NCBI RefSeq assembly: GCF_932294415.1
Contig: NC_065544.1
Coordinates: forward strand, 21,675,351 to 21,739,350
Direction of reading: 5' to 3'
Length of the DNA: 64,000 nucleotides
DNA from: Quercus robur
Taxonomy: Eukaryota > Streptophyta > Magnoliopsida > Fagales > Fagaceae
Below, piece by piece: positions 34,466 through 46,354 of the stretch; within the stretch, counting starts at the first letter, position 1, and each line of letters opens with the position of its first letter. The position numbers were made by a program, and so were the translations under genes. Under the pieces are notes generated by a model. The model worked only from the letters and a program-made list of their open reading frames with translations, was not told the origin of the DNA and searched no databases.

Positions 34466-35940
34466 ACAGAAAGTCAATAAATTTATCAAATTTGAGATGG
34501 ATTGATGAATTTATATTATTATATTATAGTATTCGTCATATGTGAGGATATATTGATTGGGACATGCAGATGTGATGATATATTTTATTAGAAATCACAG
34601 GTGAAAGGTTATTAGGAAGTTTCTTTTTAAAAAGTGTTATTACTTTCTTCTACGTTTGGCTCGCGTTGAATAGGACTACTGTTTGAATTAACCTTCTTTT
34701 ATTTATTTTAATGGAAACCTAATCTCCAAATATGAAGATTCCAAACAATTTTAAAGGACACTGATAACATTCAATACAAAAGTAGACTTTATGCTAAAAT
34801 TATAAGACTTAGTAAAAAATATTAAAAAATTCTAACTAAGGAATATAAGAAAAACTAATGGAAGGTCAAGAGGTGGTAGTTACCCCTCGGCCCTCCCATA
34901 TATAATTCTTAAAGAGTGATATGCATGATTGTTGCCATGCTATGTATTTTATGACGTGTGTTTTGCCCATTAGTTTCGGGCTTTGATAAGTACATGTCCA
35001 CAGTGCACTCATTTAACAATAATAATTTTTTTTTTTTTTTTTACAACTTTTACTTTAAAAAATATGGTTTGTTAATCTATTTTCCCACCTTCCCAATCTC
35101 ATGTTAAACTTTGAATTTTTCCTATTAATTTTTTTTCATAGATTTGCTTTATGTATTTGTTTCATTTATATTGCAATTTATAAAAGGAAAAAAAAAATCA
35201 TATTTTACCCATGTCTTTTAAAAGACCAAAACCTATATATAAAAAAAAAGTAAAAGGTTGAAAAAACAAAAGCAAGAGTTTTAATTGAAATGGAACAAAA
35301 AAAAAAAATATTATTATTACATTTAAAGTGCAAGTATACAATCATGTGTTCGTATTTATTCTGTACATAAATTATTATACCTAAATTTTGTCCAACATTA
35401 AAAAAAAAAAAAAAAACTCAAATTCTAATGTAATAATTTATTCTACTCCTCAAAAATTTGTATATAAGCAATAAAATAATATACAATTTGAAGTTTGTAT
35501 AATTACTAAAAATCTTTTCATAAGTGAAATTTTCAATAAATAAATAAAAACACACATACACATTGGTATATTTAAGGTTAACTCTTAATGGATAAACACG
35601 GTATAAGAAATATATTCTTATTTAATAGATTTTCTATATTAAGAATGTTGCTTAGACCTCACATGAATGAATTTTTATTATATAAATTAGTCTCAAGTAT
35701 TCACATGTATGTATGTTTATTTGTCCATCACTCTCTCTCTCACCTCAAATCCTGGCTTCAACATTAATTATTATAGGGCTATGGGTTTTAGTTAGATTAA
35801 TTAATAAGGTTTATTATTGTTGAATAAGGGATTAATTATGTTTGAATTCTATCCATCCAAAAAATCAAATGGTGTCTTAATCAAATGATACAATTCATCT
35901 TGTAGTCGATGCTACACAATTAAATCTATGGTATCTATAA
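34195..35940. other. AT-rich intergenic DNA
   Basis: An (AT)n tract at about 34438-34465, several A and T tracts, and no coding signal. Confidence 0.55.
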
Positions 35941-35960
35941 TAATAATAATAATAATAATT

Positions 35961-36235
35961 GTGGGGGATTTTCCCTCCGCAGCTTGCATGAGTGTACCAC
36001 TACTTCGCATGCGTAGTAGTGGTACACTCATGCAAGCTCCAAGGGCATATAAAGCATCAGTGGGGCGCATCTCTAACCGATGTGGGACAAAGGTGTCAAG
36101 CCAAAATGGCTACAAGGCAAAGCCCTTGGCCTGAGGTGAAAATCCTAGACTTCCATACTCGGAGACGAGAAACAAAATCTTGCGGGCTTGGCTCCCCAAA
36201 GAGGACAATAAGCTTGCGGAGGGAAAATCCCCCAC
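35961..36235. mobile_element. MITE of 275 bp inserted in a (TAA)n microsatellite
   Basis: Perfect 21-bp terminal inverted repeats at 35961-35981 (GTGGGGGATTTTCCCTCCGC...) and 36215-36235. The element is flanked on both sides by (TAA)n, which hides the target duplication (TAA would fit PIF/Harbinger). Just inside the left end is a 56-bp palindrome (35982-36037; arms start GCTTGCATGAGTGTACCACT). No transposase. Confidence 0.85.
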
Positions 36236-36239
36236 AATA

Positions 36240-38340
36240 ATAATAATAATAATAATAATAAACTCATGCATAATGGTGCCAATTATGAATCTTAACAATA
36301 TATTTTAGTAAACATTATTGAGACGATTCATAGATTAAAAATCATTTAAATAAAATTAAAGACTTTTTAAATTTCGTCTAATATATATATATATATATTA
36401 ATTTGGTTCAAATTAGTGGAGAAATTGACTTATTTTTATACTTTGAATATTACTATATATTAGATAATATATATGGGAAGAATTAGCCCACCAATTGTTT
36501 TAGAAAAAAACTCTAAGATTATTATTTTCATTTTGTTATGTCTTTTATAAAAATTAATAACCTATTAATTGTTACAAAATTTTATCAACAGGTGAAAATC
36601 AGAAAAGCTCTATTGAAATTGAAATTGAAGGGGCACTATCCTATCATAATTTTGCTCAAAACAACATATATTATTTTTATTTGGAATTCTTCTTTCTTTT
36701 TCTTTTTCTTTTTGAGAAACCTTTTTATGTGGAACTCCCCTAAAAAAAGGTTTTATTGTACATATATGTCTTATTTCATAATTATTTACTATGTTTTTAT
36801 TGTACGTATTTCCCCTTAAAAAAAAAAGTTTTGTTGTACATATATGTTTTATTTCATAATAATCTCCAATTGCAAGTAATGTAGCAATAAATAAATAAAA
36901 AAGCAATATATGTTAAAGGGTCCACTTGTTACTTTTTTTTTTTTACTGCCACACATAACCCATTAGGTAGCAATTAGTGCAACAAATCCTTTCCTTTTTT
37001 TAATTAATAAAGGTATCGAAGGAAAATGTTAGTTTAAAATCTATCTAACATGAAGGAAGTGTGAAAATCAGTAAATCCAATGAAACGTGTTATTTATCAT
37101 TGCTGAGTATTGACGTTATCAGCCGGTTTTTTAGTCACCTTTGTTGTTGATTACTAGCCATATACCTTGCATTACGTGTTTGACTTTTTTTGAGTAGTTA
37201 CTATTGTTTATATGAATTTATGCATTTACTTTGTCAGCCGTACCGACTAGAAAATTTAATATACCGATTAGAAAATTTAATCTATATTTAATTTTATACG
37301 ACAGAAAAGCAAAGAATAAGTTTTTTTTTTTTTTTTTTTTTTTTTGAGATAAAGCAAAGAATAAGTATAGAAAGATAGTTTCCTTGCAAGGCAAAACATT
37401 ACGTGGAGGGTAAGCAATCAATGTTATTGGGTTATTATGAGTGACGTGAAAATCAATTAGATGCTTTAAGTTTCCTATTGCGGTCATGTGCACAAAACAG
37501 GGATAGGTATTTATGGTTGTTTGGATGGAGCGGAAATGAGAAAGTAGAGGAGAATAGAGTTGAGTTAACTAAAAATAAGTTAATTTTGAACTAAATTTAC
37601 TTTATTTTATTCTACTCATTTTCTCTCACTTTCAATTCAAACGGACCATTAGTGCTTCCAAAGCATGATAAATGTGTGTTCTTTTCTTTCAATAGTCTCA
37701 CATAAAAAGTGAATTCCAGTACTATAAATTTAAAAGTTATAACAGCGGGTACTCTTAAAACAATTGTTAATAAATCATATTAAGAAAGATTTAACACCAG
37801 TTTATTGGAAAATATAAAAAGCTGTTAGAAAAATTAATTGCTTGATCATTTATTCATAAAATATTTCTAAAAATAGTTTATAAATCAATGCCCTTAAGAC
37901 ATTCCTTAATATTTCTTGTGTGCTCTCAGTATTAAATACACATTTATTGTGTGCTCTCAGGATTAAATAATTACTCCAAAACAGAAAAAAACAAAAAATT
38001 AATAGTGAGTTTGTGAGACTGATTTCATGGGTGATGCAGCTACTAAGAAAAACCAAAAAGAATGTAAAAAGAAAAAAAATAAAATTTCACAAACACCTTA
38101 TATTTTTCATGATCATAGCCAAAACAGAAAAAAGGAAAAAAAAAAAAAAATTAATGTGAAATCTACTGTAACAAACCACAATAATGAATCAAGCCAGAAT
38201 TCAAATGTACAATCACTTACAAATACATATGTGAAAGTTACCCATATATGCGTTCAATTATCAAGTCAAGAATGTCGCTCTAATTAAAAGGCTCATTAAT
38301 TTCCGATCAGTTCTCCCAAAATTTCATAAATGTATTGAAT
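36240..38340. other. AT-rich DNA downstream of ATL copy 5
   Basis: TATTGTACATATATG(T/C)-TTATTTCATAAT occurs twice (about 36756 and 36835), a short tandem duplication. There is a T-tract at about 37321-37345 and the MITE at 37515. No gene. Confidence 0.55.
37515..37647. mobile_element. Small GTTTGGAT-type MITE, 133 bp
   Basis: GGTTGTTTGGATGGAG at the left and TTCAATTCAAACGGACC at the right are inverted repeats. The shared AACTAAATTTACTTTATTT core looks like that of short MITEs common in woody plants. Confidence 0.6.
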
Positions 38341-38349
38341 ATGACCTTT

Positions 38350-38781
38350 TCAATGTCGCTCCACAGAAAGAGCCGTCTCAGCAAGAGGCGAGTTCCGAGT
38401 CCGACACACGGGGCATGTAGCATGTTGCTGTAACCACGGGTCAACACACTTGACATGAAAGAGATGACCACAATCAGGCAACAAGCGCAACACATCCGTG
38501 TCTTTGTAATCAGCCAAGCATATTGAACAGCAAGAAGCAGTAGAATTTCCCTTGTGGAGCTTGGCTTGGGCGTATATGAGCTTCGGATAGTTGCGTAGAG
38601 TGGCTTCGTCGAGGCCGAGTTCTATGGCGTCGATGGAGTGTTGTTGGTCACCGGTGGTAAGGTTCCTGACCTGATGAGGACCGGGAGGCAAAGCATGCCT
38701 GCAGAAGGAAATAAGTATTTTCATTACCATAACGAAGACGATGAAAAGGAACAATCCGATAGCAAATAAAATATCGGTCAT
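38350..38781 (-). CDS. RING-H2 finger protein, ATL family (array copy 5)
   Basis: Encodes 143 aa. A hydrophobic segment opens the protein (residues 4-25, [20 protein letters not shown]). The GLD motif is intact ([15 protein letters not shown], 56-58). RING-H2 ligands are C85, C88, C104, H106, H109, C112, C123, C126, and the Trp sits in DPWLQQH rather than DSWLKLH. The linker [15 protein letters not shown] differs from copies 1-4 and groups it with copies 6 and 7 ([13 protein letters not shown]). The sequence downstream of the stop (CAAGTCAAGAATGTCGCTC, about 38263) resembles that of copy 6. Predicted membrane-anchored E3 ubiquitin ligase. Confidence 0.9.
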   Translation of the reverse strand: MTDILFAIGLFLFIVFVMVMKILISFCRHALPPGPHQVRNLTTGDQQHSIDAIELGLDEATLRNYPKLIYAQAKLHKGNSTASCCSICLADYKDTDVLRLLPDCGHLFHVKCVDPWLQQHATCPVCRTRNSPLAETALSVERH

Positions 38782-38924
38782 ATCAAAGTTGTCATTAGAA
38801 TAATCTTCTACAATATGAATTGGATTAATTGGGATATGTAAAAAGAGAGAGAGAGAGAGTTAAGGCAAAGGGTTTGATGAAAGAGAATTGGTTGGGCAAA
38901 TGGATTTGTTAATTATTGAAGAAA

Positions 38925-38946
38925 ATGTATCTGGTGATTGTTTAGC
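38925..38946 (-). promoter_or_regulatory. Conserved upstream motif of ATL copy 5
   Basis: TGTATCTGGTGATTGTTTAG matches copies 3 and 4 and, in part, 1, 2 and 6 at similar positions 130-160 bp before the ATG. The function is unknown. Confidence 0.4.
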
Positions 38947-38989
38947 TAGTCGGCTATATTAGAAGTCACTATCCGAAGAAAAAATCTAC

Positions 38990-39097
38990 CCGACTCTATC
39001 GTATTTGACAAATTCCAATGGATTGCTTCTCTTTTTCTTGATTTTATAAGTAGAGAAAATTAAAGTTGTTTCGGCAGATGATTTGTCTTTCAAAAAT

Positions 39098-39135
<38 letters not shown>

Positions 39136-39167
39136 GGGTATTATAATAAGCTTTGAAAAAGTAAAAA

Positions 39168-39198
<31 letters not shown>

Positions 39199-39700
39199 TG
39201 AAAAAGGAAAAATGATCATTGTTTTCAACCTTTATTATTATTATTTTTTTGGGATAGTTCAGCATTTAGACCTTTTGGGGGAATTATAAACTATATAAAG
39301 TAATCATGAGTCGTTAAAAAAAAAAAAAAAAAAAAAAAAGCAATCATGAGTCATGAACATAATTTTTTTTTGACTTTTTGAGCAATACCTTTGGTAGGTA
39401 TTTAACGTGTCAAAGAACCAAGGAAGTCAATATTTTTTAATTATACTTTTTATTTAGGATTTATGTGACAGTGGAGAAAAAATAATCTTTAAAAAAAAAA
39501 AAACTAGTCAATAATCAATAGTCCATTTAATATATGAAAAATTTTAAAAAATATATATTTTATTTATTATTTTTTTTATAATTATTAAATAATGTATGAT
39601 GATATTATAAAATATGTATGTTATAATAATATTTGTTATTTTTCTTTCCAATCTATGCCCCACTATTATAGCATGCATAAAATATACGAAATAGTATGAC
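38990..39700. other. Low-complexity upstream DNA of copy 5
   Basis: T-tract (about 39101-39134), A-tract then (TA)n (39163-39199), and a further A-tract (about 39317). The tract at 39317 is flanked by AATCATGAGTC on both sides (39302 and 39342), again like a poly(A) insertion with a target duplication. Confidence 0.6.
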
Positions 39701-40073
39701 CAGGGCGGCTGAACCATAGATACAAGTGTGCATTGCCTAAGACTCCCAATTCCCAAATAAAAGAAAGCCTCCACTTGTATTAATATATATAAAAAATATT
39801 CATCTATATATTTTAATTTAGAAAATTTTAAGTCATTTTATTGGTTAATAGATGCATTAAAAATGCCTTATTGTATCTTAAAATACAAAAAATTAAAAAA
39901 AACAGAAAACAAAAATAGTCAAAATTCGGCTAAAAAATTAAAATTAAATCATCGGAGATAAATTCATTAACTCATTCTTCAAATCTGCTAAAATTAAAAT
40001 TAATACTAGACAAATTCATTAATAATACAACGTAAATGTCTTGAAATATCTTAGAGATTATAAATTTCTTAAA

Positions 40074-40106
<33 letters not shown>

Positions 40107-40930
40107 AGAAAACAGAAATAATAAAAAATCTCTCATCTCTATATCTCTCTGCCTTTCCATCTATATTCTCATCTTTCTTTTCTTCGTCTTGAATCCTTGA
40201 TATTTTTTTATAAGCTTTCTTTCATTCTATCATTCTTTGCAATAGTTTCACTACCTTCACAGTGGTTGAAGGTGTGTGTTGCTACTGTGTGTGGGCATAG
40301 CAATCTGAGGTAACGCCCTCTCTCTTTCCGAAATTTTCGTGGAGATTGAAGAGTATGGTTTGTGATAAGTGTTGGCTTTTTTTCAATTTTTTTTTAATCT
40401 GCACATTGGCCATTGCACAGTCGATAGGACAGCACACTGCATATTAGCATTATAGCACACCTAGTTTAGAAGCCTTGCTAACTAATAAAATTGTTTGAAG
40501 ATAGTTATTTTGAAATAAAATCCCAGCCAGCGGATCCACAGGCCCCACACATTATCACTAAAGACACTAACTCAACCACTGTTACATTGTACACGCATAG
40601 GCACACGCTATCCCACCCATTGTACCGTCACTTTTACTTTTAATTTATCCATTATTACTCTAAGTTATCACACCAATTGAAAATTCAATGTATATCATGT
40701 CAACCTATTTGTATCATAGTGATACTAATTTATTAACCATGTAATAGATTAATTTTTAGAAGAACTTAAATACAAAAGTTTAAATAGTAGTTTTGCATCT
40801 CAGAAATAAGCAAGAAAAACAGATTTTAAATAAAAAATAAAAAAAATATTATTTAATTAATATTTAGATATAAAAAAGACCTCAATTAAAATTTTTTGCC
40901 TTAAGCCCCCAAAGTTATTGAGCCACCTTG
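39701..40930. mobile_element. hAT-type nonautonomous element, 1230 bp
   Basis: Starts CAGGGCGGCTGAA and ends TTGAGCCACCTTG (inverted repeat, 8 of 10). It is flanked by perfect 8-bp repeats AGTATGAC (39693-39700 and 40931-40938). The interior has a long A-tract (about 40076-40105) and no transposase frame. A separate family from the TAGGGATGG elements. Confidence 0.9.
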
Positions 40931-40938
40931 AGTATGAC

Positions 40939-42205
40939 ATGACATGTCAAAGAATTGAGTCAGTCATAATCGGTAATGAACTTGTAATTTAACGGTTAGA
41001 TTTTTAAAATTCACATTCAATATAAAGATATATAATAAGTTTGAAGGGTTTTCTCCAAATTAATTTGGAGAAAAACTTTATTCAGTCAAATGACTGGTCC
41101 CTTAATTGCTTGAAATAAACTACCGTGGTAATTTGTGTTTAGATCAACATAATGAAAATGGCTTTTGGCAAGGCTATGTGTACTGGCAATGAACCCAGGA
41201 ATGATGGAAATGGGCCGACGATGTATGATAATGAGAGTTAAAGTTCGTGAGAGAGATTATTTTTCTAACAATGGGTATTCAAAAAAATTGATCTTACATA
41301 GTTACATTCATAAAATTTTCCCTCTCACCCGTAGAACACACAGAATGTGCGGTGGTATACTGGTATTTCGCCAATAGTTTCAACATGTTAAGCTTATGGT
41401 TCTAGCACAACCGGCCCAAGGCATAGGTACCCATTACCCCCCCCCACCACCCCCCCCATATATACATTTTTAATGGTTATACACTTAAAAAAAAAAAAAA
41501 AATTAGTGATACTAAGAATACCATAAATTTTACTATAGACTTACAAATTGGTATGTCACCGATTACAAAAAAGTAATTCAAACATTCATGAATTAGATTG
41601 ATGAAATTTATAAATTATAGTCATTATTATATTACACTGTAAATATTTATAGTATTTTTAGCGCATTTTTCTTTGATTTCTATTATGCATGGAGTAGATG
41701 GAAAGAAAAACTAAAAATCACTTTCTTCCTTTTTCAAAATTTTGATACGTTAGTGATACGGGTTTAGGGCCTAAACTCACTATATTATACTATCCTAACT
41801 CAAATTGTAGTATATTAATACTACTAACATTATTATATCTACTGTAATTCTAGGCTAGTCTTCCAATAAATATAAATTATTCTAATTCTACTGTCCATTT
41901 CATATATTATACAATAAATCAATCATACGATGTTTGCACTCCTCTTTAACCATTTTTGACAAAAAACTTTGGTGAAAATGTTCTTTAATACAAAATGAAG
42001 TGAAAACTCACCAAACAAAGTGCATGAATCTGTACCAATTATATTCCAATTAGAGACACAACTGTTACAACTTTTGCTACACTCTAACATAATTGACTGT
42101 AAATAATAGAAATAAAATGGTAGATATATGAAAAAGTTATCCACTACTTCTAATCTATCACTTTTGCAAGTTGTAGCAAATGGTAAAGTTGTAGAAAGGC
42201 TATTC
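40939..42205. other. 3' flank of ATL copy 6
   Basis: No gene. A C-rich run lies at 41439-41457. About 41830-42200 is homologous to 62990-63200 plus 63600-63690 downstream of copy 7 (TCCATTTCATATATTATACA; GATGTTTGCACTCCTCTTTA), showing that copies 6 and 7 arose by duplication with their flanks. Confidence 0.65.
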
Positions 42206-42211
42206 CATTAA

Positions 42212-42706
42212 TCAAGTCAAGGATGTCGCTCCAAATGAATTCGCTACCTTAGCAAGAGGCGAGTTTCGACACACCGGACATGTAGTATGCAGCCGTAACC
42301 AGGAATCCACACATTTAAGATGAAAGAGATGACCACAATCAGGTAACAAGCGCAACACATCCGTGTCATTGTAATCAGCCAAGCATATTGAACAACAGGA
42401 TGAGGTAGAGTTGCCCTTGTGGAGCTCGGCTTGGGCATAGATGAGCTTTGGGTAGTTGCGTAGGGTGGCTTCATCAAGACCTAGTTCAACGGTATCGATG
42501 GAGTGTTGGGGGACAGTTCCGACGGACTCTTGGAATTGTTGGAGGGTAGTAGTTGACAAGAAGCCATGTTGTTGGTTTCGATGGCCAGAAGGTCGCTGAG
42601 GAGGAAAGCAATTTAGAATCATTATTTTGATTACGATCATGAGGACGACGCAAACGATAGTTCCAACGAAAAAGATGTATTCGATGACATTTCCAACTCC
42701 ATACAT
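42212..42706 (-). CDS. RING-H2 finger protein, ATL family (array copy 6)
   Basis: Encodes 164 aa, the longest copy. A membrane segment lies at 8-31 ([20 protein letters not shown]), followed by a longer polar linker rich in Q, T and S ([12 protein letters not shown]). The GLD motif is intact at 76-78. RING-H2 ligands are C105, C108, C124, H126, H129, C132, C143, C146 with DSWLRLH. A tail [14 protein letters not shown] follows. It pairs with copy 7 through [23 protein letters not shown] and ADYNDTD. Role as for the other copies: predicted membrane-anchored E3 ligase. Confidence 0.9.
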   Translation of the reverse strand: MYGVGNVIEYIFFVGTIVCVVLMIVIKIMILNCFPPQRPSGHRNQQHGFLSTTTLQQFQESVGTVPQHSIDTVELGLDEATLRNYPKLIYAQAELHKGNSTSSCCSICLADYNDTDVLRLLPDCGHLFHLKCVDSWLRLHTTCPVCRNSPLAKVANSFGATSLT

Positions 42707-43254
42707 GTTGGTGTTATCTAAGGCATCATTGGATTATGAGAGAGAGAGAGGGAAAGAGATAGAGTTTCGGGTAATCGACGAGGCTGTCGACATGTTAATA
42801 AGAAAAGGAAGCCTGGGCATGAATTTTTTTTTTTTTGGGAAAACGTGGGCATGATTTGGGAGAGCTAGTATCTGGTGAGATTCTAATTTGGTGGGCAGCT
42901 ATTATATATCATTATATCCAGTTTCTACCTCGGATGGTCAGCTGTTATGTTCCCATTTATTTATTATCTTTATTTTTAAGAAAAAAAAAAAGGGAGTGAA
43001 ATTTCTCTCCAATTTCACTTTCTCAAATTATAAATGGATTTTTTTTTCTTTTTTCTTATCTTCTTAATTTAATATTTGTAGAGATATAATTGGCAAAAAT
43101 TAATTATTGAGCGATGACTTATAAAATTGATAAAAATCCACTTAACATGTTGACCAAGGTTATACTTGGCAAAGGGTTAGGTATCGGGTTTAGGTCCGTC
43201 CCAAATGGGTTTGGATTAGAAACATATAGTGATTTTTTTTTTTTTTTTTTTTGA

Positions 43255-43290
43255 CTAGTCTCTAAGCACACGCGTTGTGCGTGCTCAAGA
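43255..43290 (-). mobile_element. Helitron 3' terminus (minus strand)
   Basis: Read on the minus strand: a hairpin of AGCACGCAC and CGCGTGTGCT, then TAGAGA, then CTAG followed by T at 43254. Hairpin, CTRR end and 3' T fit a Helitron end. The element extends to the right, but I could not fix its 5' TC end. Confidence 0.6.
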
Positions 43291-44294
43291 GACTCTTCTA
43301 CTTTTTTGAGTAAGAGTTTATAATTTGCATCTATTATAATTTGAAAAAAAAATATTTTTTATTTTTTAAACAAATTAAAATGATAAACTTTAGAGATAAG
43401 CAAAAATTGTAATTTATTTTTTGAAAGTGCGTTTGAAAGTGGTGTAGTAATATAGAGAAAAGTTTGAGTAGGAAAAATAAGATGAAAGTGATCGAGGAGA
43501 AAGAAGGCTAAATTTTAGGAGTTTTCTTTATTTTTTATTTTTATTTTTTTAAATTGGGGTGTTTTACTTTTATTTGGCATGAAAAAGGAATAAAAAAGGA
43601 GTCCAAATTTTCTATCTCAACTTATATGCTCCACTCTATATTCCACCAAATATATCAAGCCACGTGAACATTACTTATATAATAAACACAAAATGATGAC
43701 TTAAATGAAGTCAATCTCCTATTCTCCTCTACCTCCCAACACACATTCCAAACCCAAAAGAAAAGAAAATTTTATTTAACCAGCCACAATCGGGTTCCAC
43801 AACCATGGCCACCTAGAGAAGATGATGCCATGTTAGCCACCAACTCTTATTTCGGTACATCCAAAAATAGAATATCACAGGACCACCACCCATGGTGATA
43901 CATAAAAATAATCTTAGCCCCTATAACTATTCCAACACCAACAATAGTGCTTCTTGACTACAGTTGTCTACCCATGGTTGAGACAACACATCTACCCATG
44001 GTTGTCTTCTTGGCCAAGTAACCATCATCCAACCAAAAAAAAACTCGTAGGGATCCTAGCCTATCCCATCAATTCAATTTTCTCTTTTATACATCAAAAT
44101 AAAACATAGAAAGCAAAAGAGCCCACAAAACCCTCACTTCCAAATCTGTACAATGAATTGGTTTTTGTGTGAGGAACAATCTCATATGGGTTTGTGATGA
44201 AGAATGAAAAATCAGAGTATTGGCTTGATCATGAAGGCTTGCAAACTCTATTCTTTGCTGTTGAGATTCACCATGGTAGTCTTCTCTAGGTAGC
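43291..44294. other. Body of a probable Helitron and unannotated DNA
   Basis: AT-rich to about 43740, then a less AT-rich stretch (43780-44050, CAACCATGGCCACC, CATCTACCCATGGTTG repeats). No frame was convincing; it may be captured host DNA. Confidence 0.35.
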
Positions 44295-45030
44295 TAGGGA
44301 TGGTAATGAGGCGGGGCGGGCTAGGTCCGAAGGATAGGGTCTTTGCCCTTGCCCCGCATGATTTTGTCTTACCTCATCCCCAACCCGCCTCGTATGACGA
44401 GAAAAATTTTCTTCCCCCTTCCCCACCCTTTGGGGCCCCATGAAGCCCCACCCTTTGGGGCCTCGTGAAGCCCTACCCCACCTCATAAAACACTACTTAT
44501 TGTTAATTTGCTCACAATTATTACAATTGTTTTTAATAAAACCTATTTTGTTAATAAAAATATACTTGAAATTACAAATAAATTTATCCTATCAAATCAA
44601 ACTAATCTTTAGTAAAAATTGAATAATATTATTAAAGTGTTTAACAAGACAATATCACAACAAAAACAAAAATCTCATAATACAAAATCAATGATTCAAT
44701 AGTATATAAATTTGTTTATAATAAAGACAAAAGAAAACGTTAAAATTGGTACCTTATTTCCAAACTTGCTAGATGAAAAAAAAAGGAAAAAGAAAAAAGA
44801 GAAGAGGCAGAAAGCCTTGTTGTGTATAATATAATAAGCTAATGATATGTTTGTTTAAATAGAAGGGTTTTAGAATATGAAAATTTTACAATTTGATGCT
44901 TATCAATGCGGGGCGGGGCAGGTTGGATCTACAAAGTCTAAACCCATCCCCGCCCTGCCCTATGATGCAGGGCTAAAATATCATCCCATCCCCACTACCT
45001 TTGTGGGGTGGGGCAAAACTGCCATCCCTA
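44295..45030. mobile_element. hAT deletion derivative of the 2864-7004 family
   Basis: Begins TAGGGATGGTAATGAGG and ends AACTGCCATCCCTA. Its inner DNA (about 44490-44680) matches 3020-3215, and 44690-44990 matches 6630-6920, so the transposase-bearing middle has been removed. No clear 8-bp target duplication (TAGGTAGC versus AGCCATGG). Confidence 0.8.
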
Positions 45031-45421
45031 AGCCATGGTGGTGGAATCTTGTTGTAGTTAGGTACTTTAATGGTGCTTGAGTGGTTTTGTAATTTTTTTT
45101 TCTTTATTTTTTGTAATGTGAGTTAGGAAGGAGATTGAATCCATTTAAGTCCTCAGTTTGTGTTTAATAAGTAATGTCTGCGTGGCTTAATATGTTTGGT
45201 GGAGCATAGAGTAGAGCATATAAGTTGGGACAGGCGATTTGGACTCATAAAAATGCTAAATTTTAGGGAATAAAAAGATGAAATTTGTTATTTGATATTT
45301 ATGATCCTATTTTCAAGAGAAGTTGCACTTCATTAATGAGAATATTTTTGAACCAGATAAAAGTCTAGTTTAAAGAGAGGAATCATCTTATGGATAGTAT
45401 AAATGGCTCTTACTTAGGATG

Positions 45422-45459
<38 letters not shown>

Positions 45460-45863
45460 TGGTTAGAAAGATTAAAAAAAAAAAAAATTAACATACTTTC
45501 TAGGTGAAATACCATTTTGGTTCTTATATTTTGGGGTCATAGTTAATTTGATCCATACATTTTAGTAGCAGTCAATTCGGTCTATGTTATTTTCAACTTG
45601 AAGTCAACGGAAAATACTTACGTGACTAACGGATTGCACAGCTGATACAACTCACACCTATGTGGCTACTAAAATAATAATAAAAAATATTTTAATTGCT
45701 ATTTTTAAAAGCCAGGTTAGGATCTAAATGAATAAATAAAAATTAGAAACAAAAAATTTGATATTAGAGACTTGCACTTTCTTGGTAGCCAAACATAGCA
45801 ACCCATAAAAGTTTTTGTAGAGTTTAACCAAGAAAAATCCAAACCTAGAGTATGTACATTGAG
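45031..45863. other. Intergenic DNA, no gene seen
   Basis: Contains a T-tract (45425-45458) and an A-tract. Nothing else recognised. Confidence 0.5.
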
Positions 45864-46354
45864 TAAGGGTGTCCAACTGAATTGTGGACCTAGTTCACCC
45901 GCCCAAACAGTTCGAGCCAACCTGAAAATTGGTTGACTCAATACATGTGACGGTCAATGACGGGTCTCCGCCTTTAGAAACCGATGCCGATAGTGGCAGG
46001 TTTTAACATGAATCTAATTCCAATTGACTCAACCAATCCCCACATTGAATCATGCTATTCTCCGTTGGTACAAGATGTTCTTCAATTAGTTTTAGTTAGA
46101 TATGATGAGATTTGACAATTCTCATCAAGATCTTGCTAGATCTAGCTAAATTTTGGCCAATTTCGGTGAGTTTCTGCCAGATTTCTCTTGTTGGACTCTA
46201 ATTGATAACCGAGCACTACCCAAGGAGACCCAACTCGCTTGAACCAACTCCTCTTCCTAGTAGGCGGCGAGTCTAGATCTTGGGGACCCGAAGTTGTCGA
46301 GTTGAGTTTGAATTTGGCACAAACTTGACTTGAATCGACCCGTGGACATTCCTA
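45864..46354. mobile_element. hAT-like nonautonomous element, about 490 bp
   Basis: Starts TAAGGGTGTCCAACTG and ends CCCGTGGACATTCCTA, inverted repeats of the TAGGGGTGTCCA type. Flanks ACATTGAG and TTGTTGAG share five of eight positions, a worn target duplication. The interior is GC-richer than the flanks and has no intact frame. Confidence 0.6.

Noticed and set aside
44286..44486. Pro/Gly-rich frame near 44.3 kb
   Set aside because: It is the GC-rich subterminal repeat of the hAT derivative, not a gene.
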